A stretch of 64,000 nucleotides of DNA from Porphyromonas endodontalis ATCC 35406 (GTDB lineage: Bacteria > Bacteroidota > Bacteroidia > Bacteroidales > Porphyromonadaceae), in NCBI RefSeq assembly GCF_000174815.1, contig NZ_ACNN01000005.1, positions 124,001-188,000 of the forward strand, written 5' to 3'. The translations under genes were made by a program, and so were the position numbers. Every line of letters starts with the position of its first letter. Positions within the stretch are counted from its first letter, which is position 1. Shown here piece after piece: positions 34,684 to 44,858 of the stretch. The notes below the pieces were generated by a model. It made no database searches, was not told where the DNA came from, and was given only the letters and a program-made list of their open reading frames with translations.

Positions 34684-36966
34684 ATGAGACGACATTTACT
34701 CATTGTTTTCTCGCTGTTGTTGGCCTTGTCTTGGCAGGCCTCGGCGCAGAAAGAAGAACTCAAGTTTAATGTAAACGGAGGCTCTACCCAACTAAAGATG
34801 CTCTATCGTCTAGCGAATGTGGGCGATAAAGCAGAGGTTACTCTAGGTAATGGGCAGACGCTGACGCTAGAGCAAAAGAAAGAGGGAAAAGAGCTGGAGA
34901 CTTGTGTGCTAGAGCTCACTCCTAAGGCGGAAGACTACGATCTGACCATAGAAGCCGACAAACTGGTGACCCTACGCATTACTGCGAGTAAATGTGTGAA
35001 TGGGGTAAAAAGTTTGCAATCGAAGTCGCTCGTTCGCCTGAATCTGGACGAAACGAAACTAACAGAAACTCCCAAATTGGACTTTTCCAACTGCCCCAAT
35101 ATCGAGGAAATTACCCTTGGCGGAGCAGGTGTTACGGACGTAATTCTTCCTAATAATCCTAAGCTAAAAACCTTTATTGCCAGCCCGGCTTATTTTGGAG
35201 ACAAGGCTCTACGACGCTTGGATTTGAGTGGGTGCACTCAACTCGAAACACTTGATTTGAAGGGAGTAGCTTTGCCCATTATTGATGTGCGTGCATGTCG
35301 TAAAACACTCAAGCATTTGACGATCGAAGGGGCGAATGAAAGAGAATTCCCAGAACGCCTTCTCGGAGGGAAAAGGCTTAAAAAGCTATCCTCAGTCAAT
35401 ATATCCTATTGCTCTATTGGTATGGATGAGTTGCCTGATCTAAATAAAACGCCCCTTGATAACTTCAAAATTGGTGGAATGTATTGGCACTATGTTGGAG
35501 CTGGACGTGCCAGTGGGCTATCAGTAAATTTCAAAAACATCAAAAGAGTGAAAGGGATCTCTGCAATTCCTGTGGAAACTAAATTTACTTGGTACCAAAA
35601 AGTAAATGACAATTGGGAAGAACTCCCCCTAGACAATACCAAGGTGACAGAGAAGGATGGGGTATTTACATTTGCCCCCTCTATTCTCAGGAATGGTACA
35701 GCCCTCGTACGCTGTAAAATTGAAAGTGCTGCTTATCCTGATCTTGCTGGAGATGAGGAGATGGGGCTTTTCACCTACAATATGGTTCTCTCAAATCTTA
35801 TTATCAAACTTGAACATCCCCAACTCCTTGCCGAGCTAACTGTTACTGAAGAGTCAATTGGCAAAGATGAAAACAACGAAGAGTTGACAGACTTCAACAT
35901 GATGATGCAGATTAAAGGAACCCTTAATAGCAATATTGGGATTGACTGGGACAATGGAAGCCTAGAAGAACTCACCATAACCTCCACAGAGACGCAGCGG
36001 GTGAGTTCTACAGTTGCACTGGGGAGTGTGGTGCGTATCTACGTCTATGGGAGTGGAGCTATTACCCTTCTAGATGCTTCGAATTCTCATCTTGTGGAGG
36101 CAAATTTAGGGGTAAGGGCACAGAATCTTAAAACGTTACGTCTAGCCCAGAATAAGATTGAGTCCATTAATCTGGAGAAAGCTTCGAACTCTAGAGAAGT
36201 GCTTCTTAACAATAATCTCCTTTCCTCCATTGGATTGGGAGGTACAGAAGCCCACAATCTACATGCTCTAGATTTGAGTAAAAATAAACTTGATGCTTGT
36301 GCTATCAATGATTGTTTAATGCTACTGCCTACAGCTCTAACAGAAGAGAATCCTGGCCCCAATAATGTTGTAAAGTTGGCAGGTAATCCCGGCTCTACTA
36401 CGTACGATAAGGTTCTTCTCCCTGTGGCAAATGGGGATGGAGGTCTTACTTGGAAGACGGACGTAGAGGGCGATGGCACAGGGTGTGCTACCGCCAAAGT
36501 GTTCGATCTCTCCAATAGAGAAAATGGTGCAGCCAAGCTCTTCGTCTCGGGTAGTGAAGTGGCATTTGAGACCCCTATTGCCAAGAATAGCCCTCTAGTG
36601 GCTGTGCTTACTCCCAAGCAAGGATACAAGGTGGCGAGTCTCCGTTTTAATGGAAAAGAGGAGAGTGCAAGTAGTAGCAATCCGAATGAGTTCTCCCTCA
36701 AACTTGAGCATAATAGTCGCCTCTTCTACACCTTCGCAGAGGATACGGCTCTTGATGAAGTTTTTGCGAACCCCTTCTCAGTGGCTCGTGTAGCGGAAGG
36801 GTATCAATTGGGCAATTTACCTACGGGTGCTACCTACTCGCTCTACTCGGTAGAGGGAGCTTTGTTGGCACAGGGTACTATCACCAATGGTACACTTATA
36901 CTCTCACTTGATAGAGGCAACTACCTTCTCTCAATCAATGGCTCTACGCTAAAGCTTGCCTTCTAG
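34684..36966 (+). CDS. Large secreted LRR protein, likely T9SS cargo
   Basis: The 760-residue protein has a signal peptide (cleavage near ASAQ, residue 22). It holds two LRR-type regions, about 100-240 (LRRLDLSGCTQLETLDL) and 420-545 (LKTLRLAQNKIESINLEKA, LHALDLSKNKLDACAI), with beta-rich Ig-like sequence between them. The last 75 residues form a T9SS sorting domain: YQLGNLPTGATYSLYSVEGALLAQG, then RGNYLLSINGSTLKLAF. Surface exposure via the T9SS is expected; an adhesive role is inferred. It shares its plan with the proteins at 13707 and 44859. A terminator follows at 37022. Confidence 0.85.
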   Translation: MRRHLLIVFSLLLALSWQASAQKEELKFNVNGGSTQLKMLYRLANVGDKAEVTLGNGQTLTLEQKKEGKELETCVLELTPKAEDYDLTIEADKLVTLRITASKCVNGVKSLQSKSLVRLNLDETKLTETPKLDFSNCPNIEEITLGGAGVTDVILPNNPKLKTFIASPAYFGDKALRRLDLSGCTQLETLDLKGVALPIIDVRACRKTLKHLTIEGANEREFPERLLGGKRLKKLSSVNISYCSIGMDELPDLNKTPLDNFKIGGMYWHYVGAGRASGLSVNFKNIKRVKGISAIPVETKFTWYQKVNDNWEELPLDNTKVTEKDGVFTFAPSILRNGTALVRCKIESAAYPDLAGDEEMGLFTYNMVLSNLIIKLEHPQLLAELTVTEESIGKDENNEELTDFNMMMQIKGTLNSNIGIDWDNGSLEELTITSTETQRVSSTVALGSVVRIYVYGSGAITLLDASNSHLVEANLGVRAQNLKTLRLAQNKIESINLEKASNSREVLLNNNLLSSIGLGGTEAHNLHALDLSKNKLDACAINDCLMLLPTALTEENPGPNNVVKLAGNPGSTTYDKVLLPVANGDGGLTWKTDVEGDGTGCATAKVFDLSNRENGAAKLFVSGSEVAFETPIAKNSPLVAVLTPKQGYKVASLRFNGKEESASSSNPNEFSLKLEHNSRLFYTFAEDTALDEVFANPFSVARVAEGYQLGNLPTGATYSLYSVEGALLAQGTITNGTLILSLDRGNYLLSINGSTLKLAF

Positions 36967-37021
36967 TCCGGCAACGGATTTTGACAAATAGGGTAGTACT
37001 TTGTTTTACAGCCTACAGTAT

Positions 37022-37058
37022 CCACCTCACTTCTCTCTAAGAAGTGGGGTGGTTTTAT
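37022..37058 (+). terminator. Terminator of the large LRR gene
   Basis: CCACCTCACTTC (37022-37033) pairs with GAAGTGGGGTGG (37041-37052), with one G-T pair, followed by TTTTATTT. Confidence 0.85.
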
Positions 37059-37092
37059 TTGAGTAAATGGGGGCGATCTCCCCTATAATCTA

Positions 37093-37100
37093 TACCTTTG
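37093..37100 (+). promoter_or_regulatory. -7 promoter box of rpe-comEC
   Basis: TACCTTTG matches TAnnTTTG, 49 bases before the rpe ATG. Confidence 0.55.
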
Positions 37101-37149
37101 CAGAGGTACGATAGCAACATCAATATAAGTAACTAAATAGAGAGTATTT

Positions 37150-37806
37150 ATGTCTCCCATTGTATCCCCTTCGCTACTGAGTGCAGACTTCTTGCACCTT
37201 GAGGAATCCGTGAAGATGATTAACCAAAGTAATGCCGATTGGCTGCATATAGACGTGATGGATGGGGTCTTTGTTCCTAATCTTTCGTTTGGTTTTCCTA
37301 TCCTTGAGGCTATTAGCCCGATATGCCGGAAGCCGCTAGATGTCCACCTTATGATTGTGGATCCCTTGAAGTTCATCGAGCCGCTTGCCAAGGTGGGGAC
37401 GCATATCATGAATATTCACTACGAGGTGAGTCCGCACCTTCATCGCTCGCTCACGGCCATTCGTGCCGCAGGGATGAAGTCGGGGGTTACCCTCAATCCC
37501 CATACTCCTGTAGAGGTACTAGAGGATGTGCTTGAGGAGTGCGACCTAGTACTCCTTATGAGTGTCAATCCCGGTTTTGGAGGGCAAAAATTCATCCATC
37601 GCACGTTGGAGAAGACACGCCGCCTACGTCGCATGATCGACGAGAGGGGGCTCGAGACCATCCTTGAGGTGGATGGGGGAGTAAACGCTACCACGGCACC
37701 GCTCCTTGTGGAGGCAGGGGCTGATGCACTCGTTGCCGGGAGTTATGTTTTCGGTCATGCCCATCCCTTCGAAGCGATAGATGGACTAAAAGCCCTATGC
37801 CGCTGA
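37150..37806 (+). CDS. rpe: Ribulose-phosphate 3-epimerase
   Basis: The enzyme interconverts ribulose-5-phosphate and xylulose-5-phosphate in the pentose phosphate pathway. The 218-residue TIM barrel shows SPSLLSADFLHL near 6, the metal ligands in HIDVMDGVFVPN near 33-44 and DVHLMI near 64, MSVNPGFGGQKF near 137, and the catalytic EVDGGVN near 174 with AGSYVFG near 196. Its stop overlaps the start of comEC by ten bases. Confidence 0.95.
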   Translation: MSPIVSPSLLSADFLHLEESVKMINQSNADWLHIDVMDGVFVPNLSFGFPILEAISPICRKPLDVHLMIVDPLKFIEPLAKVGTHIMNIHYEVSPHLHRSLTAIRAAGMKSGVTLNPHTPVEVLEDVLEECDLVLLMSVNPGFGGQKFIHRTLEKTRRLRRMIDERGLETILEVDGGVNATTAPLLVEAGADALVAGSYVFGHAHPFEAIDGLKALCR

Positions 37807-39407
37807 GGAACGAAATCCTCCAACGGATTATTTTTAGGCGACATCCTGCCCTATTGCAAGCGGTTTTCCTTGTGATAGGGCTTTTGTGTGGCTATCGTTA
37901 TCCCACATTCTATTCCCCTGTCTTCATTCTCTTAGGGGCTATCTCTCTTTTCCTTCTAACCTATCTCTCCTCTCTCGCCTTTCGGAGGGTTACACCTCTA
38001 CTAAGGCATATTGCGCTAGGATGCACTACGTTCGCTTTGGGTTTTATCCTTGCTCAAGTCGATTATAGTCAATTGGATAGAACTCCAACACCTAGGAAAA
38101 ATGTTTGTACTATTGCTCACGGCACACCCCGACGAACTGACCGAGGCTATTGGCGTGTAGGGGTCACTCCTCTCCATGAGGGGGCGGAGAGGAATTTACT
38201 CGTCTATCTCCCTCCCTCGGAGGCAGCACCTATCGTCTCTTACGGGGATACTCTCTATCTCTATCCTACAGAGGGGCACATCTTGTCGTCTACTCCCCTC
38301 AGAGCCATCGAAAACCTATCGTACCGACATTATCTCGTGGCGCGTGGTGCCTATGCTACCCTCTATCCACGTAGCTATCAAGTGGTACCACGCTCTCGGC
38401 ACACCGGCCTAAGGGAGTGGGCAGAAGACCTACGTATAACCCTTGTGCGAACCTTTGAGCAGCTCCATCTCTCGCCCGAGGAGGCAGATTTGATACGCAC
38501 TATTAGCCTGGGGATGCGAGATGGGTCGAGTGGGGTAGATGCCTCTTTTCGTCACGCCGGAGCCGCTCATTTGCTTTCGGTAAGTGGCTTCCATTTGGTG
38601 GTGGTCGTAGGGTTGTTTGCTCTCCTTATCCCGCCCACTCGCCATCGGAGGGGGCGAATTGCTCGTGGGCTCTTCCTCATTGTGATGGCATGGCTTTTTG
38701 CTTTTCTTACGGGGCTCTCAGCCCCCACGGTGCGAGCAGCCACTATGTACACGCTCTATAGTGTGGGCGTTTTGCTTCTCCTCCCTCAAAACAAACTCAA
38801 TACATTAGCCCTTAGTGCCATCGTTTTATTGCTCTATCATCCGGGGTATATTTTTGATGTTGGCTTTCAGCTCAGTTACGCAGCACTCCTCTCCATTCTA
38901 CTCTATGAGCCATTTTTTGCACTCTATGCTCAGCGTCTTTCACATCCATTAGCTCGCTATATTTACCTCTCTTTGTCGGTTTGCCTTTCGGCTCAAATAC
39001 TCACGCTCCCCCTTGTCCTCTATCACTTTGGTAGCTCCTCTGCGCTTTTCCTTTGGAGCAATCTTCCTCTCATGTTGCTAGCAACTTTGCTTATCCCACT
39101 GGCTCTGTTGTACGCCATTCTGGCGAGTTTGGGAGTTGCCTTTCCGCTCCTTTCTCAGGGGGTTGAGGCACTTACGCATGGGCTCTATCAGGCAGCTTCG
39201 CTTTTCGACTCGGTGGAGGGTGGAGTATTCTCTCTGCGCCTTAGTGGAGCCGAAGCCCTCGGGCTTACAGCCTTTTTGCTGGGGATGTACGGCATCCTTA
39301 CCTACATTGTGGCTCGCTATAAGAGTGTGCGCCTAGCGGCAGGATACACCGGTACGGATCCTTTTGAGGAGGCAAAAAAGAAAGCAAAAAGCTCCATGAA
39401 TGGATAA
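37797..39407 (+). CDS. comEC: ComEC/Rec2-type competence protein, short form
   Basis: ComEC forms the inner-membrane channel through which single-stranded DNA enters during natural transformation. This 536-residue protein has an N-terminal membrane segment, an OB-like periplasmic region (about 85-190), then the competence domain with GAAHLLSVSGFHLVVVVGLF near 257 and several helices. It stops after the membrane part; the C-terminal metallo-beta-lactamase domain found in many ComEC proteins is absent. Short forms are seen in Bacteroidota, so this need not be a truncation. It is coupled to rpe. Confidence 0.85.
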   Translation: MPLRNEILQRIIFRRHPALLQAVFLVIGLLCGYRYPTFYSPVFILLGAISLFLLTYLSSLAFRRVTPLLRHIALGCTTFALGFILAQVDYSQLDRTPTPRKNVCTIAHGTPRRTDRGYWRVGVTPLHEGAERNLLVYLPPSEAAPIVSYGDTLYLYPTEGHILSSTPLRAIENLSYRHYLVARGAYATLYPRSYQVVPRSRHTGLREWAEDLRITLVRTFEQLHLSPEEADLIRTISLGMRDGSSGVDASFRHAGAAHLLSVSGFHLVVVVGLFALLIPPTRHRRGRIARGLFLIVMAWLFAFLTGLSAPTVRAATMYTLYSVGVLLLLPQNKLNTLALSAIVLLLYHPGYIFDVGFQLSYAALLSILLYEPFFALYAQRLSHPLARYIYLSLSVCLSAQILTLPLVLYHFGSSSALFLWSNLPLMLLATLLIPLALLYAILASLGVAFPLLSQGVEALTHGLYQAASLFDSVEGGVFSLRLSGAEALGLTAFLLGMYGILTYIVARYKSVRLAAGYTGTDPFEEAKKKAKSSMNG

Positions 39408-39581
39408 AAATAGGCTACTTCTGAATATAGTTGTAAGTCTTTTATTTCCAGTAGTATAGCTTCTATACTGGTCGCCCTTTCTTTGCCTTAAATGAATATT
39501 TAGTCTGCTTATTTGTAAAACAAATAGGTGCTGTAAATAATTTACATAGCACATTTTGATAGTGCTATTGTTGTAATTCTA

Positions 39582-39589
39582 TACTTTTG
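39582..39589 (+). promoter_or_regulatory. Promoter of the rocD-ctlX-pruA operon
   Basis: TACTTTTG matches TAnnTTTG, and TTTG at 39555-39558 lies 23 bases upstream, close to the usual -33/-7 spacing. The leader to the rocD ATG is about 80 bases. Confidence 0.55.
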
Positions 39590-39674
39590 GTAGCAGGATG
39601 GTTGAGCGCTAGTTCAAGTGACTTTATCTCACCTCCGTAGCTGATAAGTAATAACATTATAATAGAGTAGCACT

Positions 39675-40904
39675 ATGCAGATCAGTAAAAACGCACAACA
39701 TTACATCGATCTAGAGCACCGGTTTGGGGCGCATAATTACCATCCTCTAGAGGTGGTATTGTCACGTGGTGAAGGCCCATTTGTTTGGGACGTAGATGGT
39801 AAAAAGTACTTTGATTTTCTCTCATCGTACAGTGCCGTTAATCAGGGGCATTGTCACCCTAAGATAGTAAAGGCACTTACTGATCAAGCGGCAAAAATAT
39901 GCCTTACTTCGCGTGCTTTCTACAACGATTGCCTCGGGGAATACGAGGAGTTTATGCACCATTATTTTGGTTATGACAAGGTTCTGCCCATGAATACGGG
40001 GGCAGAGGCCGTAGAGACCGCCCTCAAGTTAGCACGCCGCTGGGGTTATCGGGTAAAGGGAGTACCCGAAGACGAATCTATTGTAGTGGTTTGTAATGGC
40101 AACTTCCACGGACGCACCATTAGTATTATATCTATGAGTAGCGACCCCTCCAGCTATACCGACTATGGCCCTTTTACGCCCGGGTTTGCTAAGATAGAGT
40201 ACAATAATATAGAGCAACTGAGGGAGGTTTTGGAGTGCGAGGGGCACCGTGTTGCCGCTTTCTTGCTCGAGCCGATACAGGGCGAGGCTGGTGTAATGGT
40301 GCCGGATGAGGGTTATCTGAAGGCTTGTTACGACCTCTGCCACAAGCATCGTGTACTCTTTGTGGCCGATGAAGTGCAGACGGGAATTGCCCGTACGGGT
40401 CGCCTCTTGGCTTGTGATCATGAGGGCGTACGTCCCGATATTCTCGTCTTGGGGAAAGCCATCTCGGGGGGTGTATTGCCCGTGAGTGCTGTGCTTGCCG
40501 ATGATGAGGTAATGCTTACGATTGGCCCGGGTGAGCACGGTTCTACCTTTGGCGGTTTCCCCCTAGCTTGTAAGGTCGCTATAGCGGCTCTCGAGGTGGT
40601 AAGAGACGAGCATCTTGCAGAGCATGCCGAGGAGTTGGGGCAGCTTTTCCGTTCAGAACTTGCCAAGATCGATAGTCCGTTTATCGAATTGATTCGAGGG
40701 AAGGGATTGCTCAATGCCATCGTGATTAAACCTCGAAATGGGATAGAAGCATGGAATGTATGCGAGCAATTTGCCCAAAATGGACTCCTTGCCAAGCCTA
40801 CCCATCGTCATATCATCCGTTTGGCTCCGCCGCTCCCCATTACTCGAGAGCAGCTCATGGAGGCCGTTGCCATTATCCGTCGTTCTCTCGAAGAGCTTGC
40901 CTAG
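39675..40904 (+). CDS. rocD: Ornithine aminotransferase
   Basis: The PLP enzyme moves the delta-amino group of ornithine to 2-oxoglutarate, giving glutamate semialdehyde. The 409-residue class III aminotransferase shows [25 protein letters not shown] near 33, [17 protein letters not shown] near 105, the PLP-ring aspartate in [14 protein letters not shown] near 228-241, the Schiff-base lysine in [12 protein letters not shown] near 253-264, and [11 protein letters not shown]. Together with ctlX and pruA downstream (gaps of 45 and 19 bases) it forms an arginine/citrulline/ornithine to glutamate route, suited to an amino-acid-fermenting lifestyle. Confidence 0.95.
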   Translation: MQISKNAQHYIDLEHRFGAHNYHPLEVVLSRGEGPFVWDVDGKKYFDFLSSYSAVNQGHCHPKIVKALTDQAAKICLTSRAFYNDCLGEYEEFMHHYFGYDKVLPMNTGAEAVETALKLARRWGYRVKGVPEDESIVVVCNGNFHGRTISIISMSSDPSSYTDYGPFTPGFAKIEYNNIEQLREVLECEGHRVAAFLLEPIQGEAGVMVPDEGYLKACYDLCHKHRVLFVADEVQTGIARTGRLLACDHEGVRPDILVLGKAISGGVLPVSAVLADDEVMLTIGPGEHGSTFGGFPLACKVAIAALEVVRDEHLAEHAEELGQLFRSELAKIDSPFIELIRGKGLLNAIVIKPRNGIEAWNVCEQFAQNGLLAKPTHRHIIRLAPPLPITREQLMEAVAIIRRSLEELA

Positions 40905-40949
40905 AGAGAAGCCTGAAGAAATAGATAATCCTCCAACGAAAATAGGACT

Positions 40950-41864
40950 ATGGAGAGACGGCAAGCAACGAACAAAGTACTGATGGTGCGCCCTGCGTCT
41001 TTTGGGTTTAATAGCGAGACTGCGGCAAATAATTACTTCCAAAAGGCTGAGGCTCAGAGTAATGACACCGCCGTGCGTGCCCGACGCGAATTTGATGACT
41101 ATGTGGATCTTTTGCGGCGCAATGGGGTGGATGTGTGGGTAATACAGGATACGCCCCAACCCTATACCCCCGATTCAATTTTTCCCAATAATTGGTTTAG
41201 TACCCATATCACGGGCGAGCTTATTCTCTATCCCATGTTTGCTCCCAACAGACAAAAGGAGAGAAAATTATCCGCTCTTGCTACGGTGGGGATGCTGGAG
41301 GGGGTGACCAAGATTGTGAATCTCTCTGGTTTCGAAAAGGAACACCTCTATCTCGAGGGTACCGGGAGCATGTGTCTCGACCGCGTTCATAAGAAGGTTT
41401 ACTACTGCGCCAGTGAGCGATCAAGTGAAAAGGTGGTAGAGGAGTATTGCAGCGAATTGGACTATACAAGTCTTTTCTTTCACTCCTACGATAGCCAAGG
41501 GCAGCCCATCTATCATACCAATGTTATGATGACGATTGCCACGGAGTACGCTGTGGTTTGTCTCGAAAGTATTCGAGACGGAGAGGAGCGGCAGCGTGTG
41601 GTGGAGAGCTTGGAGGCGAGTGGGCACGAGATTGTGCCCATTACGCTGGAGCAAGTGTACCACTTTGCCGGCAATATGCTGGAGGTGCTCGACGATAAAG
41701 GGAAGTCCCTACTGCTGATGTCTGCTGCTGCCAAAGCCTCCCTCACTCCCGATCAACTACGCACATTACAACGCTATAGCCGCATCTTAGCGCCCGACCT
41801 CACCACTATAGAAACAATAGGAGGGGGGAGTGCTCGCTGCATGGTAGCCGAAATATTCATCTAG
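40950..41864 (+). CDS. ctlX: Citrulline-utilisation hydrolase, arginine-deiminase superfamily
   Basis: The 304-residue protein has the guanidino-modifying (pentein) fold: VLMVRPASFGFNSETAANN near 10-28, PDSIFPNNWFSTH near 74 with the catalytic acidic residue, LEGTGSMCLDR near 132, HTNVMMTIATEYAVVCLES near 192 with the catalytic His, and a terminal nucleophilic Cys in GGGSARCMVAEIF. The family is called CtlX (citrulline utilisation) and would feed ornithine to RocD. The precise substrate (citrulline or arginine) is inferred. Confidence 0.88.
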   Translation: MERRQATNKVLMVRPASFGFNSETAANNYFQKAEAQSNDTAVRARREFDDYVDLLRRNGVDVWVIQDTPQPYTPDSIFPNNWFSTHITGELILYPMFAPNRQKERKLSALATVGMLEGVTKIVNLSGFEKEHLYLEGTGSMCLDRVHKKVYYCASERSSEKVVEEYCSELDYTSLFFHSYDSQGQPIYHTNVMMTIATEYAVVCLESIRDGEERQRVVESLEASGHEIVPITLEQVYHFAGNMLEVLDDKGKSLLLMSAAAKASLTPDQLRTLQRYSRILAPDLTTIETIGGGSARCMVAEIFI

Positions 41865-41883
41865 TAAAATCCCAAGAATACAT

Positions 41884-43509
41884 ATGAACAACTCTGTATA
41901 TCTCTTCGAGAAACCCAAAAACGAACCCGTATATAGTTATGCCCCCGGTACGCCTGAGCGAGAAGCCCTCAAAGCCGCATTGGATCGCCAAGCCGCCCAA
42001 GAGGTGGAGATCCCGATAATCATAGGAGGGAAAGAGTATTGCACGGGAGATATTGGCAACGTGGTGATGCCCCACGATCACAAGCACCGCCTTGGTACTT
42101 ATCATAAGGCAGCGGAGAAAGAGGTGCAGCTCGCCATCGATACCGCCCTCAAGGCACGGCACGACTGGAGTCGCCTGCCATGGACGGAGAGAGCCTCCAT
42201 TATGATGCGTATTGCACGCCTTATCGCCACAAAGTATCGTTACGAACTTAATGCCTCCCTCATGCTGGGGCAAAGCAAAAACCCGATGCAGGCGGAGATC
42301 GATGCCCCCTGTGAGCTTATCGACTTCCTTACCTTTAGTGCCTACTATGCAGGGCAAATCTATAGTGAGCAGCCTCTGAGCGATGCTACTATGCTTAACC
42401 GGATGGAGTATAGAGGGTTGGAGGGGTTTGTCTTTGCCGTAACGCCATTCAACTTCACAAGTATTGCCTCTAATCTCAACCTCGCTCCTGCTATGATGGG
42501 GAATACAACGGTGTGGAAGCCCTCTTCTACATCGCTCTATAGCAATTACCTTCTCATGAAGATCTTTAAGGAAGCCGGGTTACCCGATGGGGTTGTGAAC
42601 TTTGTTCCCGGCCAAGGGAGCACCATTGGTAAGGTGGTAACTGCGAGTGAATCGCTTGCCGGATTCCACTTCACAGGCTCTACGGCTACATTCAATTCTA
42701 TTTGGAAGAGCATTGCCTCGGGCATAGATCGCTACCGCACCTATCCGCGTATTGTGGGTGAGACCGGAGGAAAAAACTTTGTTATGGTACACCCTTCTGC
42801 CGACGCTCAAGAGGTGGCTGTGGCTCTATTGCGTGGAGCTTTTGAGTACCAAGGGCAGAAGTGCTCAGCAGCAAGTAGGGCCTATATCCCTCGGAGCATG
42901 TGGGAGGATGTGAAGAGTCGCCTCGGCGATATGCTTGCGACGGTAAAAATGGGTGATGTGCGCGAGTTTGACAACTTTGTCAATGCGGTGATTGACGAAG
43001 CCTCTTTCGATAACCTAGCTGCCTATATCCATAGAGCAAAGCAGAGCAACGATGCAGAGATCGTGTTCGGAGGAGCGTGTGATAAGAGTGTGGGTTACTA
43101 TGTGCAACCCACTGTAATACTCGCCAAAACGCCCAATTACGAAACTATGTGCGACGAGCTTTTTGGCCCTGTTCTTACCATCTATGTTTATCCAGATGGC
43201 GAGTATGCTGAGACGTTGCAGCTGGTAGATCGCACGGCTAAGTATGGCCTTACAGGCTCTATCTTCTCCTACGATCGGTACGCCACGGAGCTAGCACTAC
43301 AAACATTGGAGCATGCTGCCGGCAACTTCTACATCAATGACAAACCTACCGGTGCCGTTGTTGGGCAGCAGCCTTTCGGCGGATCGAGAGCATCGGGAAC
43401 CAACGACAAGGCCGGAGGCCCGATCAATCTTCTAAAGTGGTGCAGCCCTCGTTGCATCAAAGAGACCTATACTCCGCCCACGGACTATACCTATCCTTTC
43501 CTTAAGTAG
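41884..43509 (+). CDS. pruA: L-glutamate gamma-semialdehyde dehydrogenase
   Basis: The enzyme oxidises glutamate semialdehyde (P5C) with NAD to glutamate, completing the pathway begun by RocD. The 541-residue aldehyde dehydrogenase shows FVFAVTPFNFTSIASNL near 180, GNTTVWKPSSTSLYS near 205, FHFTGSTATFNSIWK near 259, the catalytic glutamate in RIVGETGGKNF and cysteine in YQGQKCSAASRAYIP near 322. It is a stand-alone P5CDH without a PutA proline dehydrogenase part. It ends the operon. Confidence 0.95.
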   Translation: MNNSVYLFEKPKNEPVYSYAPGTPEREALKAALDRQAAQEVEIPIIIGGKEYCTGDIGNVVMPHDHKHRLGTYHKAAEKEVQLAIDTALKARHDWSRLPWTERASIMMRIARLIATKYRYELNASLMLGQSKNPMQAEIDAPCELIDFLTFSAYYAGQIYSEQPLSDATMLNRMEYRGLEGFVFAVTPFNFTSIASNLNLAPAMMGNTTVWKPSSTSLYSNYLLMKIFKEAGLPDGVVNFVPGQGSTIGKVVTASESLAGFHFTGSTATFNSIWKSIASGIDRYRTYPRIVGETGGKNFVMVHPSADAQEVAVALLRGAFEYQGQKCSAASRAYIPRSMWEDVKSRLGDMLATVKMGDVREFDNFVNAVIDEASFDNLAAYIHRAKQSNDAEIVFGGACDKSVGYYVQPTVILAKTPNYETMCDELFGPVLTIYVYPDGEYAETLQLVDRTAKYGLTGSIFSYDRYATELALQTLEHAAGNFYINDKPTGAVVGQQPFGGSRASGTNDKAGGPINLLKWCSPRCIKETYTPPTDYTYPFLK

Positions 43510-43660
43510 AGGATACCTTCTCTGTACAATAAGAGAGCTTGACATTCGCCGTTATTTAGCTCTCTAAACCTTTGAGAAAGGGAGAGAAGCGAACTAAAGT
43601 GTTTCCTCTTTTGGGGAGGGCTTGGGTCGCTTTTTTATACCGAGATGCGTGTAAAAAAGA

Positions 43661-43688
43661 ATGCTCCCAACCGATGGATTGGGAGCAT
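43661..43688 (-). terminator. Terminator between pruA and the next gene
   Basis: ATGCTCCCAA (43661-43670) pairs perfectly with TTGGGAGCAT (43679-43688). On the minus strand TTTTTT follows (43653-43658), so it ends the gene at 43742; it may also stop pruA transcripts. Confidence 0.85.
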
Positions 43689-43741
43689 CTTTGTATGGAG
43701 AGGATGGCTAGAGAGGGGGCGATACCTCGATAGTCTTTCTC

Positions 43742-44521
43742 TTAGAATGTATAGCCGATAGTAGTGAAGGCACTTCTGTGGTAGAGCTTGACTGTTTCGT
43801 TGTTGCTCTGGTTGAGGATGCTATGGTCGAAGGTAAACGAGAGGTTGTAGTGATTGCCAAACTCAAAGTCCCAAGAAACACGCGTCCCGAGGTCAAAACG
43901 CTTAAGAGCGGGGAGTACTTTGCCATTATTGAATCCATCAAAAGAGATACCTCCCGAAGGAAGACTCTTATCTCCATTGAATAGATCTGTCTCGTAGACT
44001 TCTACATTTCCCCCTTCTTTGCTTACTTTCATGATGGCTGAGCCGGCGATAGCGTAACCGGCATAGAAACCACAACTGAATCGGAGCCTAAAATCATTGC
44101 TGCCCAAGCCGGTGCCCAAAAGGAGGTTCCCGGAAAGCGTGTGTATAGGGGTACGTACCATTGTTACTCCCACACCGGGAGTTTGAAACACAAAGCGCAT
44201 ACCGCGTTGGTTGTAGCTAAGACCAGGAGTGAGGAATAAGGCTACATCATTGATCGGGATGCGAACATTGATGCCCACCGTGGGGCTTAGGAGGTTGCTT
44301 TCTGACTCTACCCTGAGACCCTGGGTGAGGAGTTTTACATTAGAAGTGCCTAGACCTGCATACAAGTGTACACGTGTAGGGCGATTTCTTCGGCTCTTAG
44401 TAGAGAAGTGTCTTTCGTTGTGTGTGACAGAGTGTTTTTTTTCGTTCTGAACATGTTTTTGTCCAAAAGCCGGAGCGATGCCCATCGCGAGGATAACGGC
44501 TGTAAGGAGAATTTGTTTCAT
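43742..44521 (-). CDS. Outer-membrane beta-barrel protein
   Basis: The 259-residue protein has a signal peptide (cleavage near PAFGQ, residue 21) and a barrel of alternating strands (RVHLYAGLGTSNVKLL, GINVRIPINDVALFLTPGLSYN). The C-terminus AFTTIGYTF ends in phenylalanine, as outer-membrane barrels do. A basic, low-complexity stretch (HNERHFSTKSRRNRPTR) follows the signal peptide. No family beyond a PorT-like barrel is recognised. It stands alone, with its own promoter and terminator. Confidence 0.78.
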   Translation of the reverse strand: MKQILLTAVILAMGIAPAFGQKHVQNEKKHSVTHNERHFSTKSRRNRPTRVHLYAGLGTSNVKLLTQGLRVESESNLLSPTVGINVRIPINDVALFLTPGLSYNQRGMRFVFQTPGVGVTMVRTPIHTLSGNLLLGTGLGSNDFRLRFSCGFYAGYAIAGSAIMKVSKEGGNVEVYETDLFNGDKSLPSGGISFDGFNNGKVLPALKRFDLGTRVSWDFEFGNHYNLSFTFDHSILNQSNNETVKLYHRSAFTTIGYTF

Positions 44522-44613
44522 CGTACAACTATTTTATCATTTAGTTTCTGATTGGGAACTAAAGCCTCTTCCTCGTTCCGGAGAGAAAGCTCTTCATTCC
44601 TTTCTTTGCAGAG

Positions 44614-44621
44614 CAAAGATA
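44614..44621 (-). promoter_or_regulatory. -7 promoter box of the 43742 barrel gene
   Basis: TATCTTTG on the minus strand, 92 bases before the start at 44521. Confidence 0.55.
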
Positions 44622-44750
44622 CTATATTTTTAGTGTTTAGGCAACTAATATGTGATTTTTTTTTAAAGTGTCGGACAGACCCTCTATGCCTTTCTTCTGC
44701 GAGAAAGGGGGAGAGACGGAGCGTATTTCTCCGAGTCCTACTCCCAAAAC

Positions 44751-44790
44751 AAGAAGATACGCCAAAGTAAAAACTCTGACGTATCTTCTT
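44751..44790 (-). terminator. Terminator of the LRR gene at 44859
   Basis: AAGAAGATACG (44751-44761) pairs with CGTATCTTCTT (44780-44790), an 11-bp perfect stem, 68 bases after the LRR stop. Confidence 0.7.
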
Positions 44791-44858
44791 AATTGCATGG
44801 TAAGAGCCGTTGCCCTCGCAAACAGCCTCTGCTGGTTGTAGTCTCGTCCTTCTAGATC

